Of a stretch of DNA of 64,000 bases, positions 42,461 through 51,171 are shown piece by piece (positions within the stretch are counted from its first letter, which is position 1; each line of letters begins with the position of its first letter). Both the position numbers and the translations under genes were made by a program. Below the pieces are notes generated by a model. That model searched no databases, was not told the origin of the DNA, and saw nothing but the letters and a program-made list of their open reading frames with translations. The stretch is from Pseudomonas anguilliseptica (GTDB lineage Bacteria; Pseudomonadota; Gammaproteobacteria; Pseudomonadales; Pseudomonadaceae). Location of the stretch: NCBI RefSeq assembly GCF_021375795.1, contig NZ_JAEIOI010000002.1, forward strand, positions 124,001 through 188,000, given 5' to 3'.

Positions 42461-42910
42461 ATGAAAAATCTTGCGCGTTACCAGCGTTTGGCAAAGCGTT
42501 TCCTCAAAGCCGGACGGTTACCGGCGCTGTTGTTTTCGGTCGCCCGCAAGCGTGAAAAACTGGGTGAGAGATTCAGTGATCTGGCGGCTCAGCTCAAGTT
42601 GTTGCAGGCACTCTGTCTGGCTTGGTGGCGCGGGGAATACCGAGCCATTGATACCCAGGCGTTACTGGCGGTGATGGCGGCTCTGCTTTACTTCGTCACG
42701 CCGATTGATGGCATACCGGATTGGCTGTTTGGCATTGGCCTGGTCGATGACTTGGCCGTACTGGCTTGGGTGATGCGTACCTGGCGCAATGAACTGGCAG
42801 CTTTTGAGCAATGGCGCGCGGCTCAAGCTCCTGAGGTGCTGGGCGTGTTGGAGCGGTTGCCGGACAGCGAACAGCAGCTGATCGAGCAGCAGGGGCGCCT
42901 GTCGCAATGA
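42461..42910 (+). CDS. YkvA-like DUF1232 membrane protein
   Basis: The 149-residue protein carries the DUF1232 core LLAVMAALLYFVTPIDGIPDWLFGIGLVDDL, interrupted only by its turn. The family has one or two short hydrophobic segments and no assigned reaction. The ATG at 42461 follows GAGGAAAG; earlier ATGs at 42410 and 42449 are possible. The DUF1232 motif YFVTPIDxIPD is intact. Confidence 0.82.
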   Translation: MKNLARYQRLAKRFLKAGRLPALLFSVARKREKLGERFSDLAAQLKLLQALCLAWWRGEYRAIDTQALLAVMAALLYFVTPIDGIPDWLFGIGLVDDLAVLAWVMRTWRNELAAFEQWRAAQAPEVLGVLERLPDSEQQLIEQQGRLSQ

Positions 42911-42926
42911 GCGTTACGAACCTGCT

Positions 42927-43649
42927 TTAGGTGGCGTTGAGCCACTGCTCGATAATGCCTTGGTCGCGCAATTGCAGCAGGGTCTTGTCCAGCTGCTCGG
43001 CACTGACAGGCAGTTTGGGGCTGTAGGTGCAGTGCATGCCATAGCGCTCGATGACCCAGGGGTTGAGCCTTAGCGCAGTAGCGGCTTGTTTATGCAGAGC
43101 GAGGTTCAGTGGTCGGCGCATGTCGATAATGGCATCCAGGCGCTGCTTGCTCAGCAGGTTGAGTCCGGCACTGTGATCGCGCAGGTCCTGGCGAATGATC
43201 TGCTGCTTGGCGAATGCCTCCATCAGTGCCGCGTTATACACGTAGCCAAGTTGCGTGCCGACGGTTTTGCCATATAGCTGGCTCAGGCTGCTGATGGGGG
43301 CTTGCTGATCGTGCAGCAACAACACATCTTCTTCGCTGTAGAGCGCGGCAGACCAGTGATAGCGCTCCGGTCTGTCTATCCATTGTGGGTTGCTGTTACA
43401 GATCACATGGATGCGGCCGCGTTGCATGTACTCATCAATGCGTTTATTCGGGGTTTCCACAAATTCTGCGTTGTAGCCAAGCGTCTGGCTGGCCAGTTGG
43501 CCAAGCTGATAAATGACGCCGCCGCGCAGTTGCTGGTCTTTGACTTCGACATAGGGCAGGCCGTCAGCGCTGGCAAAACCCCAGCGTAATTCCTCGGCAT
43601 GGGTCGTCAGGCTGTAGGCAGCAACTAGTATTGTTATCAATGTGCGCAA
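42927..43649 (-). CDS. Amino-acid-type periplasmic binding protein (SBP_bac_3 family), orphan
   Basis: The protein of about 240 residues has a signal peptide (LRTLITILVAAYSLTTHA) followed by a family 3 binding fold (LRWGFASADGLPYVEV, then GGVIYQLGQLASQTLGYNAEF). There are no transporter genes beside it, so it may act as a sensor or an orphan binding protein. The likely start is TTG at 43649, which places the signal peptide at the N-terminus after GGGGG. An ATG at 43769 in the same frame would add 40 unlikely residues and crowd the divergent promoter. Confidence 0.72.
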   Translation of the reverse strand: MRTLITILVAAYSLTTHAEELRWGFASADGLPYVEVKDQQLRGGVIYQLGQLASQTLGYNAEFVETPNKRIDEYMQRGRIHVICNSNPQWIDRPERYHWSAALYSEEDVLLLHDQQAPISSLSQLYGKTVGTQLGYVYNAALMEAFAKQQIIRQDLRDHSAGLNLLSKQRLDAIIDMRRPLNLALHKQAATALRLNPWVIERYGMHCTYSPKLPVSAEQLDKTLLQLRDQGIIEQWLNAT

Positions 43650-43781
43650 AGCTAGCCCCCAGGTGCGGCTTGATAACCTGGCGGCAGTATAGATCACGCC
43701 CTTTGCCGTGCCGGCTGTTAAGATGGCCGCCTGTTCTGGAGTTGCGAGAGTGATGGAAGTGCTCTGCATGGAGATTTACAG

Positions 43782-44102
43782 ATGAATGTGCAAGTGATCG
43801 AGCGTGATGGCGAGCCGGAGTATGCGGTGCTGCCATGGGCGCAGTATCAAGCCCTGTTACAGGCGGCCGGACACGCTCCCGACACTGCGGTTGCCGAAGC
43901 GCAGGGCGATACCCCGGCACTCAGCCAACTCACGCGTCTGCGTGAGGCCAAGGGTCTGACAGCGGAGCAGCTGGCGCGCCAGGTCGGAATCAGCCCGCAC
44001 TATATGGCCATGATCGAGAGCGGTGAGCGTCAGCCAGATGCTGCGATTCAGCGTGCACTGGCCTGGCACCTAGGAGTGGCTGGCTGGGAGTCGCAGCTTT
44101 GA
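43782..44102 (+). CDS. Xre-family regulator with Phd-like N-terminus
   Basis: The 106-residue protein opens with a short beta segment resembling antitoxin N-termini (PEYAVLPWAQYQALLQAAG). A helix-turn-helix of Cro/C1 type lies at about residues 50-100 (LREAKGLTAEQLARQVGISP, then HYMAMIESGERQPD). It overlaps the next gene by four bases and is the first of three overlapping genes. It is probably an autoregulator of this operon. An antitoxin role is only suggested by the N-terminal pattern. Confidence 0.78.
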   Translation: MNVQVIERDGEPEYAVLPWAQYQALLQAAGHAPDTAVAEAQGDTPALSQLTRLREAKGLTAEQLARQVGISPHYMAMIESGERQPDAAIQRALAWHLGVAGWESQL

Positions 44103-44464
44103 GCGTGCGTATCAGTCGGCAGCATTGGCAGGCGCTATTGGATGAGCTTGAGGATGCCCAACGACAGCGCCACCTGCTGACCTATCGTGCGCTGATCGAG
44201 CGTCTGGCCTTACCCAGCCCGGCGATGCAGACCCTGGCCGCTGCTCTTGAGCACTTGGCCGCATTGGATGCGCGTGCCGAACGCCCCCTGCGCAGTGCGC
44301 TGGTGATCAGCCAGGGCGCCAGTCGCCTGCCTCGCACGGGCTTCTTTGAATGCGTCAATCGCCTGGGACGCTTTAGCGGTGCATCCGATGGTATTGCTGC
44401 GGCTTCCTGGCATGCGGCTGAGGTGGCCCGGGTGTTCGAATTCAGCTACCCGGAAGATGCCTGA
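44099..44464 (+). CDS. Conserved protein of unknown function in an Xre-Sel1 operon
   Basis: The 121-residue soluble protein probably starts with TTG 44099 (a GTG at 44105 is possible). Its centre (LTYRALIERLALPSPAMQ, then RSALVISQGASRLPRTGFF) resembles a small winged-helix module that occurs next to nucleases and DNA-repair-type domains, where it reads as Y-x-x-L-A, then LVV-x-x-x-G-x-P-G-x-GF. That likeness is my reading of the pattern and is weak evidence. It overlaps both neighbours. The function is unknown. Confidence 0.7.
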   Translation: MSVRISRQHWQALLDELEDAQRQRHLLTYRALIERLALPSPAMQTLAAALEHLAALDARAERPLRSALVISQGASRLPRTGFFECVNRLGRFSGASDGIAAASWHAAEVARVFEFSYPEDA

Positions 44465-44931
44465 TGCTGATCACCCTGCGAGCTCGTCTGGGTTATGTGC
44501 TGGCCCGTCGGTTGTTCCACTGGCCATGGTTGGTCAAACAGCCCAGGGCCTGGCGCTGGATGGAAGGGCAGTTTGCGCGTCTGGCCAACCTGGGGCATCG
44601 CCCGGCACAAAGCTTTTATGGGCATATTCTGCTGTTTCGTGGACAGGGGCTGGCTGCGCGCAATGAGGGCCGGCGTCTGCTGGCGCTGGCTGCCAAGGCT
44701 GGTGATGCCAAAGCCGCCTACCAGCTTGGCGTACTGAGCCTGGCTGGCGATACCCAGCATGCAGCAGATGTACAGCAAGCCATTGACTGGTGGACCCGGG
44801 CGGCCAATGCCGGACACCCCGCAGCGGCGTACCGACTGGCTGAACTGTACCGCGCTGGCGCTCCAGGCATCCCGGTTGATCTGGCCTTGGCTGAGCACTT
44901 TGCGGCGCTGTCCGTTGCCGCTCACGACTAG
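44464..44931 (+). CDS. Sel1-like repeat protein
   Basis: The 155-residue protein has a basic N-terminal part and three Sel1-like repeats from about residue 55 (NEGRRLLALAAKAGDAKAAY, QAIDWWTRAANAGHPAAAYR, and a third ending LAEHFAALS). The ATG at 44464 overlaps the stop of the preceding gene (TGATG), so translation is coupled. Sel1 repeats mediate protein contacts. It is the last gene of the three-gene operon. Confidence 0.82.
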   Translation: MLITLRARLGYVLARRLFHWPWLVKQPRAWRWMEGQFARLANLGHRPAQSFYGHILLFRGQGLAARNEGRRLLALAAKAGDAKAAYQLGVLSLAGDTQHAADVQQAIDWWTRAANAGHPAAAYRLAELYRAGAPGIPVDLALAEHFAALSVAAHD

Positions 44932-44946
44932 TTTTGCGGGGCCGCT

Positions 44947-46707
44947 TTAGGCAGCCGTATCGCTGGCGGTGTCGATGATGTGCAGGCTGTAACCAGGTAC
45001 CGCCTTGGCATGCCGCTTGGCCTCCGAGGCCATGGCGGCAAGTTGACTGGCATCCAGCTGTGCACACTGCTCGGGGTGCACATGCACCACCCCCAGCGAC
45101 AGCGAGAGCAGGGCGTATTCCTGGCGCTTGCCGCTGCGGTCATGGGCGACAAAACAGCCGGCGTGCAGGTCTTCTTCTCTGTAGAACCTTCGGCATTGGC
45201 TCTGGAAGTCTTCCAGCAGGCGATTGAGCCGTGCGCGCCAGTCTGGCGAGCCGAGGGCCAGGAGAAAGTCATCGCCACCGATATGCCCGACAAAATCCCG
45301 CGTCGGATCAATCCGATCGTTCAGGCATTGCGCCAGGCTCAAGAGCACTTCGTCGCCCTTGGCATAGCCGTAGATGTCATTGAACGGCTTGAAATTGTCG
45401 ATATCCACATAGCACACCACGGCTTCACGGCCCTGCTGCAAAAGTCGGGTCAGGCACTGCTGAATCGGTACGTTACCTGGTAACAAGGTCAGTGGATTGG
45501 CATAGCGGGCCTGTTGGATTTTCAGTTCGGTGATCAGCTTGAGCACGTCGATCACCCGACCCAGGCCAATGTAACGTCCGCCTTCAATGATGATGAAATC
45601 TTCTTCGATGCGCTGACGGGCGCGGCTGGTGAGCAAGCGGCTGACCTGTTGCAGCGACTGGCTGACTTCCACGGCCAGGTAGTCATCACTCATCAGGCGG
45701 CTGATAGGCTTGCGGGCGAACAGTTCGTTGGCAAAGGGCTTGAGCAAGGCTTCGGCCAGTGAGTGGCGATGCACGATGCCGACCGGTTGCAGGGTTTCGT
45801 CGAGAATGGCCAGTGAGTTCAGGTTGGCCTGGGTGCGAAACATTTCCAGCACTTCAGTAGTGGGCGTGCCGGTGGCTACTGCGCGTTGCGGGTTGAGCAG
45901 GCCGCGCAGGTCGCTGGTATCTTCACTCAGCGGACTGCTGGTTGTGGTGTTGGGTAGCAGGTTGAGGGCGTCGCGCGGTGGCACCTCTTGCGGCCGGCAG
46001 AGCAGGTAGCCTTGCAGCAGGTCGACGCCCATTTCTGCCAGTACGGCGAGTTCTTCGGGCAGTTCGATGCCTTCGGCAATCACTTGCGCGCGCGAGGCCT
46101 TGGCCATCTTCAGAATGGAGCCGACGAATTCGCGCTTGACCGCATCCTGATGGATGCCATCGATAAAGTGGCGGTCGATTTTCACGTAGTCCGGGCGCAA
46201 CTCTGACCACAGGCGCAGGCTGGAATATCCCGCACCAAGGTCGTCCAGGGCGATAGAGAATCCCATCGCGCGGTAGTGGTGCAGAGCCGTATCAAGCAGG
46301 GCGAAGTCGTCGGTAGGCGATTGTTCAGTTAGCTCAATCACTACTTGGCTGGGCGGAATGCCCAGCGACTGCAAGAGTTGCAGCGTACGGCCCGGCTGGT
46401 GTTTGGGTTGCATCAGCGAGTCTGGCGAGACGTTGAGGAACAGCTTGCCCTCAAGCTGGAGTTGGCTGAAACGCTGGCAGGCTTTCTGGCGGCACAAGAG
46501 CTCCAGTTCGCTCAGGCGGCCGGCGCTGCGGGCCACGGCAAACAGATTGATCGGCGAATGCAGAGCGCTATTGGACGGGCCACGGCTTAGGGCTTCATAG
46601 CCGAGAATACGCCGCTCGGAGAGCGAAAAGATCGGCTGAAACAGGCTATGCAGATCGCTGTTGGCGAGGATGTTGTCCAGCGCACTGAACTGCTCGGTGG
46701 CAATCAT
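44947..46707 (-). CDS. EAL-CBS-GGDEF cyclic-di-GMP protein
   Basis: The 586-residue cytoplasmic protein has an N-terminal EAL domain (YEALSRG; ELTEQ; LDDLGAGYSSLRLW; KIDRHFID; AEGIE), two CBS motifs in the middle (about residues 265-400), and a C-terminal GGDEF domain whose signature reads GGDDF. The EAL residues look intact, so phosphodiesterase activity is likely. The altered GGDDF may still be active, or may sense GTP. The CBS pair suggests control by a nucleotide. The ATG at 46707 is preferred over an upstream frame extension. Confidence 0.88.
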   Translation of the reverse strand: MIATEQFSALDNILANSDLHSLFQPIFSLSERRILGYEALSRGPSNSALHSPINLFAVARSAGRLSELELLCRQKACQRFSQLQLEGKLFLNVSPDSLMQPKHQPGRTLQLLQSLGIPPSQVVIELTEQSPTDDFALLDTALHHYRAMGFSIALDDLGAGYSSLRLWSELRPDYVKIDRHFIDGIHQDAVKREFVGSILKMAKASRAQVIAEGIELPEELAVLAEMGVDLLQGYLLCRPQEVPPRDALNLLPNTTTSSPLSEDTSDLRGLLNPQRAVATGTPTTEVLEMFRTQANLNSLAILDETLQPVGIVHRHSLAEALLKPFANELFARKPISRLMSDDYLAVEVSQSLQQVSRLLTSRARQRIEEDFIIIEGGRYIGLGRVIDVLKLITELKIQQARYANPLTLLPGNVPIQQCLTRLLQQGREAVVCYVDIDNFKPFNDIYGYAKGDEVLLSLAQCLNDRIDPTRDFVGHIGGDDFLLALGSPDWRARLNRLLEDFQSQCRRFYREEDLHAGCFVAHDRSGKRQEYALLSLSLGVVHVHPEQCAQLDASQLAAMASEAKRHAKAVPGYSLHIIDTASDTAA

Positions 46708-46725
46708 GTTGGATCTCGATAGGCA

Positions 46726-46759
46726 TAAAAAACGGGGACTGGTTGATGACCAGTCCCCG
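46726..46759 (-). terminator. Terminator of prc
   Basis: An 11-bp perfect stem (46733-46743, 46749-46759) with a 5-base loop is followed, on the minus strand, by TTTTTT. It lies about 40 bases after the prc stop and just ahead of the EAL gene. Confidence 0.88.
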
Positions 46760-46801
46760 CATTTCACGACAATTTGATGACCCTTTGATGACGCTCGCTG
46801 T

Positions 46802-48883
46802 TTACTGCTTGGCCAGACGTGTATTCAGACCCAGGTAGTCGAGCAGAATGCGTCCGCTTTCGGCGAGGTAGGCATCGTCTTCCGGTTTGGTTTTGTCGTC
46901 TTCCACCGGCAGCGCATCTTCGTCTTCTTCCTTGATCTTGTTCAGCAGGGCTTCGCCCTTGGCCTGACGGCGGCTGTTTTCGATGGCCAGTTGCTGGGCT
47001 TCGATATCGGCCTGTTGGGCGCGACGTTTGTTTTCATTGAGGCTGACGGTGTTTTCTTCCATCAGCTTCTGCGCCAGTTGCAGGCGTTCGCGGGCGAAGG
47101 TGAAGTCCGGATTCTGTGCGGTGCGGCTTTCAAAGCGGCTCTGCAGTTTTGCCAGGAACGGCTTGATCGGGTCCAGCTCCGGTTTGATTGCTGGTTTGAT
47201 GCTGTCCCATGGCAGGGCCTCGGGCAGGGCGCTTTCGCCGATTTCCTTGGTGTCCATGACGTCTGGGTACTGAATATCCGGAATCACGCCCTGATGCTGG
47301 GTGCTCTGCCCGGAGACGCGGTAAAACTTGGCCAGAGTCAGCTTCAGCTCACCATGGTTGAGCGGCTGGATGGTTTGTACGGTGCCTTTGCCGAAGGTCT
47401 GACCGCCGAGGATCAGCGCGCGGTGGTAGTCCTGCATGGCGCCGGCAAAAATCTCCGAAGCCGAGGCTGACAGGCGATTGACCAGCACGGCCAGCGGGCC
47501 TTTGTAGTAGATACCGGTGTTCTCATCGGCCAGTACATCGACACGGCCATCGCTGTTGCGCACCAGTACGGTCGGGCCCTGGTCGATAAACAGGCCGGTC
47601 AGTTCGGTTGCTTCCTGCAGCGAGCCGCCACCGTTGTTACGCAGGTCGATGACCACGCCATCGACGTTTTCCTTCTCCAACTCGGTGAGCAGGCGTTTGA
47701 CGTCACGGGTGGTGCTTTTGTAGTTCGGATCGCCGGCACGGAAGGCTTTGAAATCCAGGTAGAAGGCCGGAATCTCGATGACCCCGAGCTTGTAGTCGCG
47801 ATTGTCGTGCTTGAGGTTGAGGATGGATTTCTTCGCTGCCTGTTCTTCCAGCTTGACCGCTTCACGGGTGATGGACACCACCTTGCTGGTCTGATCATTC
47901 GGCGCGTTGCTGGCGGGGATCACTTCCAGGCGTACTTGCGAGCCTTTCGGGCCACGGATCAGCTTGACCACTTCATCCAGGCGCCAGCCGATCACGTCGA
48001 CCATTTCCTTGCTGCCCTGTGCCACACCGATGATCTTGTCGGCAGGGGCGATCTGCTTGCTCTTTTCCGCCGGGCCTGCCGGCACCAGGCGCACGACCTT
48101 GACGTGTTCGTTGTCGCTTTGCAGCACGGCACCAATACCTTCGAGCGACAGGCTCATATTGATGTCGAAGTTTTCCGCGTTGTCCGGCGACAGGTAGGTG
48201 GTGTGTGGGTCGTAGGACATGGCAAAGGCGTTGATATAGGCCTGGAACACGTCTTCGCCGCGGGTCTGCTTGAGGCGCGCGAGCTGGTTGTTGTAGCGCT
48301 TGGTGAGCAGCTCCTGAATCGCCTTGGGCTCTTTGCCGGCGATTTTCAGGCGCAGTACCTCGTCTTTAACGCGCTTGCGCCACAGGTCATCGAGTTCGGC
48401 AAGGTCCTTGACCCAGGGGGCGTTCTCACGGTCGATCAGCAATGTCTCGTCACTGTTGAGGTCAATCTTGTCGACGCCTTGTTCGAGCATGTTCAGGGTG
48501 AACTGCAAACGGCTCTGCAGGCGTTCGAGGTGGCGTTTGTAGATGGCAAAGCCCGGTTGCAGGTCGCCATTTTTCAACAGGTCGTCAAAACGCGTGCGCC
48601 ATTTATCGAACTCGGCAATATCGGAGGCGATGAAGTAGCTGCGCGAAGGGTCGAGCATCTTCAGGTAGCCCTGATAGATCTTTTCCGAGCGTTCGTCATT
48701 CAGCGGTGGTTTGTTGTAGTGGTGGCGCTTCAACAACTCCACGACGTTGAGGCTGGCGATGACTTGCTCGCGGTCAGGCTGCAGGTATTCCCAGGACGCG
48801 TCACTGGTGGTTTTTGCCGCGAGCGGTAGGGCGCTCAGGGCAAACGAAAAGGCGAGGGTGACGCTGAGTAGGGATCGCTTCAT
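46802..48883 (-). CDS. prc: Tail-specific carboxy-terminal protease Prc
   Basis: The 693-residue periplasmic S41 protease degrades proteins with non-polar C-termini. It has a signal peptide (residues of about 1-22, ending PLAAK), an N-terminal helical domain, a PDZ domain (about 200-330, SLEGIGAVLQ), and the protease core. The Ser-Lys pair is Ser474 in SASASEIFAG and Lys499 in FGKGTVQ. A C-terminal DUF3340 region follows. The ATG at 48883 matches the usual signal peptide; an ATG at 48916 is possible. The length is normal. Confidence 0.93.
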   Translation of the reverse strand: MKRSLLSVTLAFSFALSALPLAAKTTSDASWEYLQPDREQVIASLNVVELLKRHHYNKPPLNDERSEKIYQGYLKMLDPSRSYFIASDIAEFDKWRTRFDDLLKNGDLQPGFAIYKRHLERLQSRLQFTLNMLEQGVDKIDLNSDETLLIDRENAPWVKDLAELDDLWRKRVKDEVLRLKIAGKEPKAIQELLTKRYNNQLARLKQTRGEDVFQAYINAFAMSYDPHTTYLSPDNAENFDINMSLSLEGIGAVLQSDNEHVKVVRLVPAGPAEKSKQIAPADKIIGVAQGSKEMVDVIGWRLDEVVKLIRGPKGSQVRLEVIPASNAPNDQTSKVVSITREAVKLEEQAAKKSILNLKHDNRDYKLGVIEIPAFYLDFKAFRAGDPNYKSTTRDVKRLLTELEKENVDGVVIDLRNNGGGSLQEATELTGLFIDQGPTVLVRNSDGRVDVLADENTGIYYKGPLAVLVNRLSASASEIFAGAMQDYHRALILGGQTFGKGTVQTIQPLNHGELKLTLAKFYRVSGQSTQHQGVIPDIQYPDVMDTKEIGESALPEALPWDSIKPAIKPELDPIKPFLAKLQSRFESRTAQNPDFTFARERLQLAQKLMEENTVSLNENKRRAQQADIEAQQLAIENSRRQAKGEALLNKIKEEDEDALPVEDDKTKPEDDAYLAESGRILLDYLGLNTRLAKQ

Positions 48884-49277
48884 GCTGATTCGACGTGTGG
48901 GCAGTTGATAACGCATATTAGGGTCTGTTCCCGTTTCGTTCGCGGCCGCGCCGGAGCCTGTTTTAGCGCGAGGCAAGGCACGAGACACGAAGTTTGGTTG
49001 TTCCAAATGAGTGTCGAGAAACGCAGTATCGCGCTAAAACAAGCCCGTCCCTACGGGTTGCGCGAAAAATTTCGCCATGCGGTGTTGGAGGACTTGGCAA
49101 GGGAACACCATTACCTGCGTCCTCCGCCTAGCCTGGCGAAATTTTTCGCAGCAACGCGGCTCGCGACGAAACGGGAACAGACCCTAGGCCATCTTTAAGG
49201 GCGCCAGGTTCCATCGGCGCAATGCAAAAGCCCGGCGGTTAGCGCCTGGCTCGGTTCAAATGCACTATGGAGGCAGC
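48884..49277. other. Divergent region between prc and the quinone oxidoreductase gene
   Basis: Most of it is filled by the 268-base inverted-repeat element at 48919-49186. Flanking sequence of 30-90 bases on each side may hold the promoters. No gene is supported. Confidence 0.55.
48919..49186. repeat. MITE-like element (element D) with 21-bp terminal inverted repeats
   Basis: The 21-base ends are perfect inverted copies (48919-48939 and 49166-49186, sequence starting tagggtctgttcccg), with partial complementarity continuing inward (cgcggccgcg side against cgcggctcgc). The interior has no transposase. No clear target duplication is seen. It looks like a non-autonomous mobile element. Confidence 0.7.
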
Positions 49278-50243
49278 GTGAAGGCATTGCAAGGCGTTGA
49301 AGGCCGTGTGGAGTGGGCGCAATACCTCGCGCCGGCCTGTGATGTAGGGGAAATTCGCATCCGTGTGGCCGCCGCCGGACTGAATCGGGCCGATCTGTTG
49401 CAGCGAGCGGGGCTTTATCCGCCGCCGCCAGGCGCCAGTGAGGTGCTTGGGCTCGAGTGCGCCGGTATTGTCAGTGAGGTTGGGGCGGGCTGCGACTGGA
49501 AAGTGGGTGATCGTGTTTGCGCGTTGTTGAGCGGTGGAGGCATGGCCGAGGAGGTGGTGGTCGATGCCCGGCACGCCTTGCCAGTGCCCGAAGGCATGAC
49601 GCTGGTTGAAGCCGCCGCTTTGCCCGAGGTGTACGCCACGGCCTGGCTCAATCTGTTCCAACTGGCGGCGCTGAAGCCCGGACAGAGAGTGTTGCTGCAT
49701 GCCGGTGCCAGTGGTGTGGGGTCGGCCGCCATTCAATTGTGCAAAGCCTTTGGCAGCCCGTGCTGGGTCAGCGTTGGTTCTGCTGAACGGTTGGCCTACT
49801 GCGAAAGCCTGGGCGCTCAGGGCGGCGTGCTGCGTGGCGAGGAACAGCTGCAGGCGCTGCGTGACTTTGCGCCGTTCGATGTGATTCTCGACCCTGTTGG
49901 GGGCAACTATGCGGCGCTCAATCTGGAATTGCTGGCCCAGGATGGCCGCTGGGTGAACATCGGTTTGCTCGGCGGACGCAAGGCCGAGTTGGACCTGGCG
50001 TTGCTGCTGGGTAAGCGCGTGCAGCTGATCGGCTCGACCCTGCGCAACCGTGATGCGCTGTTCAAAGCGCAGCTGCTACAGGATTTACAGCAATACGTCT
50101 GGCCGCTGTTTGCCGAAGGGCGTCTAAAACCGCAACTTGAGCGCAGTTTTGCCGTCAAAGAGGCCGAGTTGGCTTTTGCCGAACTGGCGGGCAATGGCGT
50201 CAATGGCAAGCTGGTGTTGGTAATTGATCCGACCTTGGCATAA
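49278..50243 (+). CDS. NAD(P)H-quinone oxidoreductase (PIG3/zinc-free MDR family)
   Basis: The 321-residue protein opens KALQGVEGRVEWAQ with the MDR GroES-like N-terminal domain. It has the PIG3-type segment RADLLQRAGLYPPPPGASE and a Rossmann domain (LLHAGASGVGSAAIQLCKAF). Zinc ligands are absent, as in quinone oxidoreductases. It probably reduces quinones with NADPH. The GTG at 49278 follows GGAGG by five bases and is preferred over an ATG at 49260. Confidence 0.87.
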   Translation: MKALQGVEGRVEWAQYLAPACDVGEIRIRVAAAGLNRADLLQRAGLYPPPPGASEVLGLECAGIVSEVGAGCDWKVGDRVCALLSGGGMAEEVVVDARHALPVPEGMTLVEAAALPEVYATAWLNLFQLAALKPGQRVLLHAGASGVGSAAIQLCKAFGSPCWVSVGSAERLAYCESLGAQGGVLRGEEQLQALRDFAPFDVILDPVGGNYAALNLELLAQDGRWVNIGLLGGRKAELDLALLLGKRVQLIGSTLRNRDALFKAQLLQDLQQYVWPLFAEGRLKPQLERSFAVKEAELAFAELAGNGVNGKLVLVIDPTLA

Positions 50244-50359
50244 GGCTATGGGTCGATTGGCTTACTCAATCAGAATCATGGCGGCAATCAATAAGCTTTT
50301 TTCGAATAAGGGGCTAGAATGCGCCCTGTAAATTTCCTAACCCTCAGAAGGAATCAGAG

Positions 50360-50923
50360 ATGTCCCTCATCAACACCCAAGTTCAACCTTTTTCGGCTAA
50401 CGCGTTCCACAACGGTGAGTTCATCCAGGTCACCGAGCAGAGCCTGAAAGGCAAGTGGTCCGTGCTGATCTTCATGCCGGCTGCCTTCACCTTCAACTGC
50501 CCGACCGAAATCGAAGACGCCGCCAACAACTACGCCGAGTTCCAGAAGGCCGGTGCCGAGGTGTACATCGTCACCACCGACACCCACTTCTCCCACAAGG
50601 TATGGCACGAAACCTCCCCGGCCGTGGGCAAGGCCCAGTTCCCGCTGATCGGTGACCCGACCCACCAGCTGACCCGCGCTTTCGGCGTGCACATCGAGGA
50701 AGAAGGCCTGGCCCTGCGTGGCACCTTCGTGATCAACCCGGAAGGCGTGATCAAGACCCTGGAAATCCACTCCAACGAAATCGCTCGCGACGTCTCCGAG
50801 ACCCTGCGCAAGCTGAAGGCAGCCCAGTACACCGCCGCCAACCCGGGTCAGGTTTGCCCGGCCAAGTGGAAAGAAGGCGAGAAGACCCTGGCTCCCTCCC
50901 TGGACCTGGTCGGCAAGATCTAA
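50360..50923 (+). CDS. ahpC: Alkyl hydroperoxide reductase subunit C
   Basis: The 187-residue typical 2-Cys peroxiredoxin reduces alkyl peroxides and hydrogen peroxide in the cytosol. The peroxidatic Cys47 is in FTFNCPTE, and the resolving Cys166 is in QVCPAKW. A likely promoter -10 (tagaat) lies at 50315-50320. It has a strong bias to C-ending codons, as in highly expressed genes. A palindromic element and then ahpF follow; ahpF encodes its reductase. Confidence 0.96.
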   Translation: MSLINTQVQPFSANAFHNGEFIQVTEQSLKGKWSVLIFMPAAFTFNCPTEIEDAANNYAEFQKAGAEVYIVTTDTHFSHKVWHETSPAVGKAQFPLIGDPTHQLTRAFGVHIEEEGLALRGTFVINPEGVIKTLEIHSNEIARDVSETLRKLKAAQYTAANPGQVCPAKWKEGEKTLAPSLDLVGKI

Positions 50924-51063
50924 AAATGGGCGTAGCGCTGCTGCGCTAGGCATTGCTGCGTTGAACTGAGGTTCGGGCTGCTCATTTACAGCTCGTAAAC
51001 TGCGCGCCCTCGTCTCAGTTCGCCTTGCACTGCCTTCGCTCGCGACGCGCTCCGTCCCATTTT
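50924..51063. repeat. Long imperfect palindrome (element C) between ahpC and ahpF
   Basis: The ends aaaatgggcgtagcgc and gcgctccgtcccatttt are inverted, and complementarity continues inward for about 50 bases on each side. It starts immediately after the ahpC stop. It resembles the general form of elements A and B but with a different sequence. It may uncouple the expression of ahpC and ahpF. Confidence 0.6.
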
Positions 51064-51171
51064 CCGCCTCAAGAAGTCCCACAGGACTTCCTAAGGTGCC
51101 CGAACGCCCGGGCGCGATCCGTCCGGGCGTTTGTTTGTCCGAAATTTGCTATTCGCCAGAGGAATCCCGTC

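Noticed and set aside
48905..49198. A 97-codon open frame within the inverted-repeat element upstream of prc
   Set aside because: It spans the palindromic element end to end and has no domain or ribosome binding site; the element itself explains the open frame.
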